From Candidatus Eiseniibacteriota bacterium (GTDB taxonomy: Bacteria > Eisenbacteria > RBG-16-71-46): a stretch of DNA of 13,440 nt. Below are positions 7,985 to 13,440 of the stretch, piece by piece. The stretch spans positions 1-13,440 of the forward strand of contig CAIXRL010000752.1 in NCBI GenBank assembly GCA_903921835.1, written 5' to 3'. A model generated the notes under the pieces. The model worked only from the letters and a program-made list of their open reading frames with translations. It searched no databases and was not told the origin of the DNA. The first letter of the stretch is position 1; every line of letters starts with the position of its first letter. A program made the position numbers and the translations under genes.

Positions 7985-8902
7985 ATGAACCCGATTCCCG
8001 TCGCATGGCTCGTCACGTGGGGAGCCCTGCGCGCGCAGACCCAGTCGCCTGAGCCTGCCGCTCGAGACTTCGTCGCGACCACACCCCCCACCGCCGTCAC
8101 ACGGATTGCCGAGGCGTATACGGAGCGGTCGCTTTCGGGCCTGAACTCGCTGCTCAGCGCGGATTTTCGTTTCCACTTCTCCGAGGGTGATTCGGCCGGG
8201 ATCGCCTACGCGCAGGGCTTCTCGCGCGCGAACGAGCTCAACGCCGCCCGTGCGATGTTCTTCGGCGTGCCGGGCGACACGATGAGAGCGCGCCCGGACA
8301 GAATCGCGGTGAACTCAGGACCCATTGAGGAAGGCGTCGACCCCGAACACCCGGACTCCACACGCCAGTACCGCCTCGCGATCGCGCACGACTTCCAGCT
8401 CCGGATGGTGTTTCTGAGCGACTCCACCGAGGTCATAAGCCGGAACGCGATCCAGATCTTCCACGTCGTGCGCGGGGACGCCGCCGTCCGCATGCCCGGG
8501 CAGGCCGCGGACACGACGCACTGGTACGTCCGCCGCTGGCTCGAGGATCTGGACGCGGTCACGATCTCGCTCGGCAAGGTCGATGGGGAGTGCGGCGGCG
8601 GTCCGGCGGAGAACGAGCCGCTGTCGGCCGTGCCAGCCCTCGTCGGCCTGCGCGCCATCGGCGTGCCGCTCTGCCCCACGCTCAAGGTGCTCTGCGACCT
8701 GCCGGGCTCGGAGGCGGCGCTGCTCGAGGTCTATGACATCCAGGGCCGCCGTCTCGCTGAGCGCACGGTCACGCCGCAGTCCCCCGGCAGCGTCCTGGCC
8801 GAAGCAGGCGGTGGGCAGCACGTCAAGCCCGGCGCCTACTGGGTGAGGCTCGTGCAGGGCAGGCGTCCGCCGGTCACGCGGATGGTGATGGTGGCGCGGT
8901 AG
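7985..8902 (+). CDS. Secreted NTF2/SnoaL-like domain protein with C-terminal sorting-like domain
   Basis: This 305-aa protein has an NTF2-like region (about residues 35-195), a fold used both for small enzymes and for ligand-binding or inert domains. AEAYTERSLSGLNSLLSADF at 42-61 resembles the family's opening helices, and FHVVRGD (159-165) with THWYVRRWLED (178-188) resembles its closing strands. Residues about 235-305 hold a FlgD-Ig/'Por'-like C-terminal module (LLEVYDIQGRRLAERTV at 246-262 and PGAYWVRLV at 282-290). It lacks the usual NPF-type opening, having PLCPTLKVLC instead. No catalytic residues can be named. The ATG at 7985 is chosen for its strong AGGGAGGGG site. The N-terminus (PIPVAWLVTWGAL, then RAQ) is a short, weak signal sequence without a basic n-region. 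An in-frame ATG at 7922 is less well supported. The gene is divergent from the phosphoesterase and convergent with rarA. Confidence 0.82.
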   Translation: MNPIPVAWLVTWGALRAQTQSPEPAARDFVATTPPTAVTRIAEAYTERSLSGLNSLLSADFRFHFSEGDSAGIAYAQGFSRANELNAARAMFFGVPGDTMRARPDRIAVNSGPIEEGVDPEHPDSTRQYRLAIAHDFQLRMVFLSDSTEVISRNAIQIFHVVRGDAAVRMPGQAADTTHWYVRRWLEDLDAVTISLGKVDGECGGGPAENEPLSAVPALVGLRAIGVPLCPTLKVLCDLPGSEAALLEVYDIQGRRLAERTVTPQSPGSVLAEAGGGQHVKPGAYWVRLVQGRRPPVTRMVMVAR

Positions 8903-9019
8903 CGTTCGCGGAGTGCCCGCGCGCCCAGGCCGTCGCGCGTGTTCGCGAGGGGACGCCCATGGGCGCTCCGAACCCGACGAGGCGTCGCTCCCTACACCCG
9001 CACGGCCCCGCGATCGCAC
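8903..9019. other. Convergent intergenic spacer
   Basis: This spacer of 117 bases lies between the ends of the NTF2-like gene (plus) and rarA (minus). It contains a loopless 12-base palindrome, CGCCCATGGGCG, at 8954-8965, and weak short inverted repeats. No stem followed by a T tract is seen on either strand, so the terminators of both genes are not identified. Confidence 0.5.
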
Positions 9020-10333
9020 TCAGCCCGGGCGCTTTGCTCCCTCGCCGCGCTCGCGCGGATACCAGCGCCTGCCCACCAGCTCGTCGGGCAGGTGCTGCTG
9101 GTCCCTCGCCCCCTCGGGATCGTCATGCGCGTACGCGTAGCCGCGGCCATAACCCAGGTCCTTCATGAGCGCGGTGGGCGCGTTGCGGATGACGAGCGGC
9201 GGCGGCAGCGAGCCGCTCTCCTCCACCTCCGCCATCACCGCCTTGAAAGCCGTGTACGTGGCGTTCGACTTGGGCGCCAGCGCGAGATGCACGACCGCCT
9301 GCGCGATCGAGAGGTCGCCCTCGGGGCTGCCGAGCTGGTGGTACGCCTGGAACGCGGCCGTGGCGATGAGCAGCGACTGCGGGTCGGCCTCCCCCACGTC
9401 CTCGCTCGCGAAGCGCACCAGCCGCCGCGCGATGTACAGCGGCTCCTCGCCCGCGGCGAGCATGCGCGCGAACCAGTACAGGCCCGCGTCCACGTCGGAA
9501 TCACGCAGCGACTTGTGCAGCGCGCTGATGAGGTTGAAGTGCTCCTCGCCCGCCTTGTCGTAGCGCAGGTGCCGGCGAGCGAGCGCCTCGCGCACGTCGT
9601 CCACCACAATGCCGCGCCCCGTGGCCTCGGCGTTCGCGGCGGCGATCTCCAGCGTGGTGAGCGCGCGGCGCGCGTCGCCGTCGGCGGCCGCCGCAAGCAG
9701 GTCGAGCGCCTCGCTCTCGGCCGCGACCCTGCCCGCCAGTCCGTGCTCGGACGTCAGCGCCCGCTCCAGCAAGACGCGCACATCGGGCGCCTCGAGCTCC
9801 TTGAGCACCAGCACCCGGGCGCGCGACAGCAGCGCCGAGTTCACCTCAAAGCTGGGGTTCTCGGTGGTGGCGCCGATGAACACGATGTCGCCGCGCTCGA
9901 CGTGCGCGAGGAACGCGTCCTGCTGCGCCTTGTTGAAACGGTGGATCTCGTCCACGAACAGGATCGTGGACTTGCCCGTGCGCCTGCGGTGCTGCGCCGC
10001 GAGCGCCATGACCTCCTTCACTTCCTTCACGCCCGAGAGCACCGCCGAGAGCTGCACGAACGGCACCCCCGCCGTGCGCGCGACCAGGCGCGCGATGGTG
10101 GTCTTGCCGGTTCCGGGCGGCCCCCAGAGCACGATGCTCGACAGGTGCCTGCCGTCGCGCATGAGCGCGATGGGACTGCCGGCGTGCAGCAGGTGCGGCT
10201 GGCCCACCAGCTCGTCGAAGGTGCGCGGGCGCAAGCGATCGGCGAGCGGGGCGGTGGGGCCCGGCTCCTCGGGCAGCGCGCCGAACGCCGCCGCGCCGGA
10301 GGGCGCTGCGTCTCCGAACAGGTCGCTGCTCAC
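9020..10333 (-). CDS. rarA: RarA/MgsA replication-associated recombination ATPase
   Basis: This 437-aa cytoplasmic AAA+ ATPase is of the RarA (MgsA; eukaryotic WRNIP1) family, which acts at stalled replication forks and single-strand gaps and is related to clamp-loader subunits. Visible elements are Walker A GPPGTGKT at 71-78, Walker B ILFVDEIHRF at 124-133, sensor 1 GATTENPSF at 154-162, the LLSRARV arginine-finger segment at 168-174 and sensor 2 DGDARRAL at 218-225. The C-terminal tetramerisation region has HFNLISALHKSLR (265-277) and DAGLYWFARML (282-292). A Pro/Ala-rich N-terminal linker precedes the conserved ADRLRPRTFDE (31-41). Length is normal for the family. The start is GTG within a GTGA overlap with the cbiO-like stop, so it is translationally coupled to a transporter ATPase. 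It is the last gene of the minus-strand cluster; no clear terminator is seen in the 117 bases before the convergent gene. Confidence 0.96.
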   Translation of the reverse strand: MSSDLFGDAAPSGAAAFGALPEEPGPTAPLADRLRPRTFDELVGQPHLLHAGSPIALMRDGRHLSSIVLWGPPGTGKTTIARLVARTAGVPFVQLSAVLSGVKEVKEVMALAAQHRRRTGKSTILFVDEIHRFNKAQQDAFLAHVERGDIVFIGATTENPSFEVNSALLSRARVLVLKELEAPDVRVLLERALTSEHGLAGRVAAESEALDLLAAAADGDARRALTTLEIAAANAEATGRGIVVDDVREALARRHLRYDKAGEEHFNLISALHKSLRDSDVDAGLYWFARMLAAGEEPLYIARRLVRFASEDVGEADPQSLLIATAAFQAYHQLGSPEGDLSIAQAVVHLALAPKSNATYTAFKAVMAEVEESGSLPPPLVIRNAPTALMKDLGYGRGYAYAHDDPEGARDQQHLPDELVGRRWYPRERGEGAKRPG

Positions 10334-11322
10334 GGGCGGCTCGCTTCCTCGGGCGGCGCGGGGAACAGCGACGGCTCCGGCGCGGCCGCGGCCTTCGCTG
10401 CGACACGCGCAGCGGGCCTGGTAACGAGGGGGGCGGTGACAACCGCGGGGACCGGCGCGACCGCAGCCGCGGTGTGCAGCGCCGCGGCAGGCCGCAGGCG
10501 ATCCGCGAGCAGGCGCACCGCCTCCTCGACGCTCTCCGGGCGCCCGAGGGACAGGCCCTCCGCCTCCAGCGCCTGGAACAGTTCCGCCAGCACCGGCGGC
10601 TCGAGGTTGGTCGCCTTGAGCAGCGCGGGATCGCGGAAGATCTCCGCGGGCGCGCCCTTGGCCAGGATCTCGCCCCCCTGCTTGAGCACGTAGACCATGT
10701 CCGCGAGCTGCGCCACCAGCGGCACGTCGTGGGTTGCCACCACCAGCGAGACTCCCTGTTCGCGCGTGAGCGTGTTGAGCAGCCCGACGATCTCGCCCCG
10801 CGAGACGGGGTCGAGGCCCTCGAAGGGCTCGTCCAGCACGAGCAGCTCGGGCTCCAGCACCAGCGCGCCGGCGAGCGCGACCTTGCGCCTCTCGCCGCCC
10901 GAGAGGTAGTGGCAGACCTTGTGACGCAGGTGCTCGATGCCGACACGGCGCAGCGCCGCGGTCACCTTCTGGTCCACCTCCGCCTCGGTGTAGCCGTAGT
11001 TGCGCGGGGAGAACGAGACGTCGTCGAACACCGTGGGCGCGATGATCTGCTCCTCGCTGTTCTGCAGCAGCACGCCGACGCGCTCGCGGATCTTGGAGAA
11101 GCTGCGCGCGGGGTCCACGCCGAAGACGCGCACCTCGCCCTCCTGCGGCGCCAGCAGTCCGAGGATGTGATACAGGAGCGTGCTCTTGCCGCAGCCGTTC
11201 GGCCCCAGCACGACGATCCGCTGGCCGCGCTCGACCACGAAGTCCAGGCCGCACAGGTGCACCGACGTGCGATCCGGATACGTGTGCCGCACGCACGAGA
11301 CGTGGACGATGATGTCGCTCAT
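10330..11322 (-). CDS. cbiO: ECF-type ABC transporter ATPase (CbiO-like) with Ala/Pro-rich C-terminal extension
   Basis: This is the ATP-hydrolysing subunit of an energy-coupling-factor importer, 330 aa. It shows Walker A GPNGCGKST at 40-48, the Q-loop in LLQNSEEQIIAPTVFDDVSF (Q87), signature LSGGE at 140-144, Walker B LLVLDEP at 160-166 and the H-loop histidine in ATHD (H198). The NSEEQ-IIAPTVFDDV pattern after the Q-loop is characteristic of the CbiO/EcfA branch. The canonical domain ends near residue 275. A tail of about 53 residues rich in Ala, Pro and Val follows, ending PSLFPAPPEEASRP; its role is unknown. The ATG at 11322 overlaps the cbiQ stop as ATGA, and its stop overlaps the rarA GTG. 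Only one ATPase gene is present, so a homodimer is expected, as in Co/Ni-type importers. Confidence 0.94.
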   Translation of the reverse strand: MSDIIVHVSCVRHTYPDRTSVHLCGLDFVVERGQRIVVLGPNGCGKSTLLYHILGLLAPQEGEVRVFGVDPARSFSKIRERVGVLLQNSEEQIIAPTVFDDVSFSPRNYGYTEAEVDQKVTAALRRVGIEHLRHKVCHYLSGGERRKVALAGALVLEPELLVLDEPFEGLDPVSRGEIVGLLNTLTREQGVSLVVATHDVPLVAQLADMVYVLKQGGEILAKGAPAEIFRDPALLKATNLEPPVLAELFQALEAEGLSLGRPESVEEAVRLLADRLRPAAALHTAAAVAPVPAVVTAPLVTRPAARVAAKAAAAPEPSLFPAPPEEASRP

Positions 11323-12044
11323 GTGCGCGGCACTCCCGAGAGGTACAGCGACGACAGCAGAATCCACACGACCAGAGCCAGCACCCAGGCATCCTCCTCG
11401 CGCACCTCGAGCCAGTGCCGGCAGCCGCAGATGCGCCCCGAGTGCCCGCGCAGGTGCATGACCTGGTAGAGGCGCTGGCTGCGCTCGAAACCATAGAGCA
11501 CCACGGTACCGACCGCCTCCCCCATCATGCTGGCGCGACGGCGCAACGGCCCTTCGAGCGCGCCGCGCAGGAAGAGCGCCTTCCACAACCGCTCGATGCG
11601 ATCGAGCAGCGTGAAGACGGCGCGATAGGTGAGGAAGAGGCCGTCGCCGAGCGCACGCGGCATCACCCGCGAGATCGGGGCGAAGAGGTCCGGGTACGGC
11701 GTGGTGCCCACGAGCCACAGCGCGATCAGGCTCGAGATGACGGGCCTCATCCCGAGCACGAGCGCGTCGACGAGGTGCCCGTGCCAGCTGGCCAGGACGA
11801 AGAGGAGCGCGAACAGGATCGGCGTCGTGGCGGCGGCGAGGATGAGGCGCGGGGGCAACTGCGCGGTGACCGTGAGTGCGATCGCGGTGACCAGCAGGAC
11901 CGCGAGCGCCGGCCAGCCGGGGGCGAACACCGCCGCCCCGACCGCGGCGAGCGCGGCCAGCAGCTTGGTGAACGCGCTCGCCCGATGCCACACCGAGCGC
12001 CCCGCGCTCGCGAGATAGTCCACCTGCGCGAACGTGTTGATCAC
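11319..12044 (-). CDS. cbiQ: ECF transporter T-component, CbiQ-like transmembrane protein
   Basis: This 241-aa inner-membrane protein couples the ATPases to the substrate-binding S-component. The start region GRSVWHRASAFTKLL at 15-29 matches the family's HR...P.KL element before the first helices. Hydrophobic segments lie at about 28-60 (two helices), 66-86, 100-114 and 219-237. The two cytoplasmic coupling motifs, which end in Arg-Gly, are visible as ALFLRG (156-161) and VMHLRG (195-200). They lie on long amphipathic helices that contact the ATPase. Length is normal. The start is a GTG in a GTGA overlap with the cbiM-like stop. The frame is open upstream through that gene, but only this start matches the family. 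Confidence 0.92.
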   Translation of the reverse strand: MINTFAQVDYLASAGRSVWHRASAFTKLLAALAAVGAAVFAPGWPALAVLLVTAIALTVTAQLPPRLILAAATTPILFALLFVLASWHGHLVDALVLGMRPVISSLIALWLVGTTPYPDLFAPISRVMPRALGDGLFLTYRAVFTLLDRIERLWKALFLRGALEGPLRRRASMMGEAVGTVVLYGFERSQRLYQVMHLRGHSGRICGCRHWLEVREEDAWVLALVVWILLSSLYLSGVPRT

Positions 12045-12745
12045 GGCTTCACGCCCTCCGGCGACGGCGCGGGCGTTCCGGCGGACCGCGGCAGCAGGTC
12101 GGGTCGCACGCGTTCGAGGAAACCTGCGAGACCGTACCCCAGCAGCGCCTCCACGCCCACCGCCAGCCCCAGCAGCGGCACGAGCACGGCCACCAGCGCC
12201 CCGCCCTTGAACCAGACCAGCGCGTGCGCGATTTCGTGGTCGCGCGCGGACTGCGGCGCGACCCGCACGGACAACCACAGCATGCCGATCCACAGGGCGC
12301 TGGAGAACAGTTGCGAGATGGCCGTCGCGGCGGCCATCGCCCCGGGAGGCTTCAGCCACGCGACCAGCGAGCAGTACAGCGGCCTCGCCAGCGCGGCGCC
12401 CGCGCCGAGGACGAGCGTGTTGAGTCCGATCACCGTGAAGCCACCCTGGCCCAGCAGCGCCAGGATCACCGTGACGACGAAGCTGACCTGGAGCGCGCCC
12501 GCCGCGCCGAGCAGCACGCCGATGGGCCCGGCCAGCGTCATGCAGTAGTCGAATGCGGTGATGGGCATCGGGATCGCCATGACCGCGAGCATGATGCCGC
12601 CCAGGGCGCTCTGGAAGGCGATCTGCTGCGGGCCCTGGTGGCGCGTGAAGCGCCCCGAGAGCGCCAGCACAAGCACGGCCAGTATCGCCCCGAGGATCCA
12701 GACCAGGGGCGGCAGCACGCCGTCGGGAATGTGGAGGTGCGACAC
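12041..12745 (-). CDS. cbiM: CbiM-like ECF transporter S-component, divergent metal site
   Basis: This 234-aa polytopic membrane protein is of the CbiM/NikM class, the substrate-capture subunit of cobalt/nickel ECF importers. The N-terminal HIPDGVLPP (5-13) is the family signature. GQGGFTVIGLNTLVLGAG at 99-116 matches the conserved GxGGxTxxGxNxxxxG block. Hydrophobic helices run at about 13-30, 44-60, 70-98, 105-120, 136-160 and 182-208. Two features are odd. The signature histidine is at position 5 (start residues V-S-H-L-H) rather than directly after the initiator Met. The PxP...H segment expected near residue 66 reads PITAFDYCMT, with no histidine. No CbiN and no fused PDGLE domain are present. 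The GTG at 12745 lies 38 bases after the comF stop. Metal specificity is therefore uncertain. Confidence 0.88.
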   Translation of the reverse strand: MSHLHIPDGVLPPLVWILGAILAVLVLALSGRFTRHQGPQQIAFQSALGGIMLAVMAIPMPITAFDYCMTLAGPIGVLLGAAGALQVSFVVTVILALLGQGGFTVIGLNTLVLGAGAALARPLYCSLVAWLKPPGAMAAATAISQLFSSALWIGMLWLSVRVAPQSARDHEIAHALVWFKGGALVAVLVPLLGLAVGVEALLGYGLAGFLERVRPDLLPRSAGTPAPSPEGVKP

Positions 12746-12783
12746 GTCGGCCAGCCCTGCTTCCTCTCCGCGGTCCCGCCGCT

Positions 12784-13416
12784 CTACTGCGTCCACGCCA
12801 GCGTGACGCCGGCGGCCCGCGCACCTGCAGCGTCCAGCACTTCCAGACAGGCCGCCAGCGTCGCGCCGGTCGTCATCACGTCGTCCACCACCAGTACGCG
12901 CCGGCCCGCCAGCCACGTGCGCCTGCGGACCACGAAGGCACCCGCAACGTTGGCGCGCCGGGCGGTCTCGCCAAGCCGCGCCTGTGGCTGCGTGTGGCGC
13001 ACGCGGGCGAGCGCGCCCGGCAGGCGCGGGGCGCCGAGGGCGTTCGCGAGCGCGTCCGCCAGCGCCGCCGCCTGATTGTAACCGCGTTCGCGTTCCCGCG
13101 CCGGGTGGAGCGGCACCTCGAGCACGAGGTCCGGTCGACGCCACGCCACGGGCACCGCCGCGGCCAGCGTGCGTCCGAGCGGCACGGCCAGGGCGGGCCG
13201 GCCGCCGTACTTGAGCGCGTGCACGACCTGCGCGGCGTGATCGTCGAACACCCACGGCGTGAACACGCGCTGGCCCGCATGACGCGTGCACCCCGTGGGC
13301 TCGCGGCCCGCAACCAGGCAGCGCGCGCACAGCGGCGTGCGCAGGCGCGGAATGCGCGCGCGGCACGCGGCGCACAGGTTGTCGGGCCCGTCGGCGCGCT
13401 CGTAGTGCTCGCGCAT
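12784..13416 (-). CDS. comF: ComF-family phosphoribosyltransferase-like protein
   Basis: This 210-aa cytoplasmic protein is of the ComF/GntX family, needed for natural transformation in several bacteria and linked to handling of incoming single-stranded DNA. An N-terminal zinc-ribbon is suggested by CAAC (C15, C18) and CARC (C30, C33). The type I phosphoribosyltransferase core includes FDDHAAQVVHALKYGG (57-72), VPLHPARERERGYNQA (101-116), HTQPQARLGETARRANV (141-157) and the PRPP-binding loop VLVVDDVMTTGAT (174-186). All blocks are intact. The ATG at 13416 gives a normal length. The frame remains open for eight codons to the window edge, so translation may begin further upstream or the ORF may be fused to something outside. 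It is the first visible gene of the transporter/rarA cluster. Confidence 0.93.
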   Translation of the reverse strand: MREHYERADGPDNLCAACRARIPRLRTPLCARCLVAGREPTGCTRHAGQRVFTPWVFDDHAAQVVHALKYGGRPALAVPLGRTLAAAVPVAWRRPDLVLEVPLHPARERERGYNQAAALADALANALGAPRLPGALARVRHTQPQARLGETARRANVAGAFVVRRRTWLAGRRVLVVDDVMTTGATLAACLEVLDAAGARAAGVTLAWTQ

Positions 13417-13440
13417 CGTGTCGTAGTCGCGCGCTTCGCA

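Noticed and set aside
8954..8965. The palindrome CGCCCATGGGCG as a terminator hairpin
   Set aside because: It has no loop and no T tract follows it on either strand; a 12-base palindrome alone is not a terminator.
11323..11991. Extension of the CbiO-like ATPase upstream through the cbiQ region as a fusion protein
   Set aside because: The upstream part in that frame is Arg/Pro-rich noise, while the overlapping frame gives a full CbiQ. The ATG at 11322 matches the normal ABC start.

Overview
The window is very GC-rich and densely coding, with third codon positions almost all G or C and many GTG starts. It reads as a Gram-negative-type chromosomal segment. It carries a large outer-membrane beta-barrel receptor, and two secreted proteins end in an FlgD-Ig/'Por'-like C-terminal domain. 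That combination with this GC content suggests an FCB-related, metagenome-type lineage such as Candidatus Eisenbacteria or Gemmatimonadota. The taxonomic call is inference. I see no tRNA, rRNA, CRISPR array, insertion sequence or phage gene.

Layout from left to right. (1) 1-2246, minus strand: an iron-sulfur cluster operon. It is read as a minimal Nfu scaffold (74 aa), a possible 40-aa single-pass membrane microprotein, an Mrp/ApbC carrier ATPase, and a cysteine desulfurase cut by the left window edge. A sigma70-like promoter candidate lies near 2328-2356. (2) 2247-2782: a gap of about 540 bases with what looks like a degraded plus-strand gene. (3) 2783-7711, minus strand: a secreted metallophosphoesterase (5891-7711), then a GC-rich inverted repeat, then a 1008-aa TonB-receptor-like beta-barrel protein with low-complexity inserts (2783-5809). 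(4) 7985-8902, plus strand: a divergent secreted NTF2-like protein with the same type of C-terminal domain. The intergenic region between it and the phosphoesterase contains TTGCAA-type repeats. (5) 9020-13416, minus strand: a five-gene cluster, comF - cbiM-like - cbiQ - cbiO - rarA. Its last four genes are joined by 4-base stop/start overlaps.

How they work together. In the Fe-S operon the desulfurase supplies sulfur, and Nfu and Mrp hold and deliver clusters. In the right-hand cluster the CbiM/CbiQ/CbiO proteins make an energy-coupling-factor (ECF) importer of the cobalt/nickel class. It is unusual: no CbiN is present, and the membrane S-component seems to lack the second conserved metal-ligand histidine. 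The importer is translationally wired between a competence-type phosphoribosyltransferase (ComF) and the recombination/replication-restart ATPase RarA. The most interesting targets are that divergent importer and its DNA-metabolism neighbours, the 40-aa membrane ORF in the Fe-S operon, and the candidate gene remnant at about 2569-2800.
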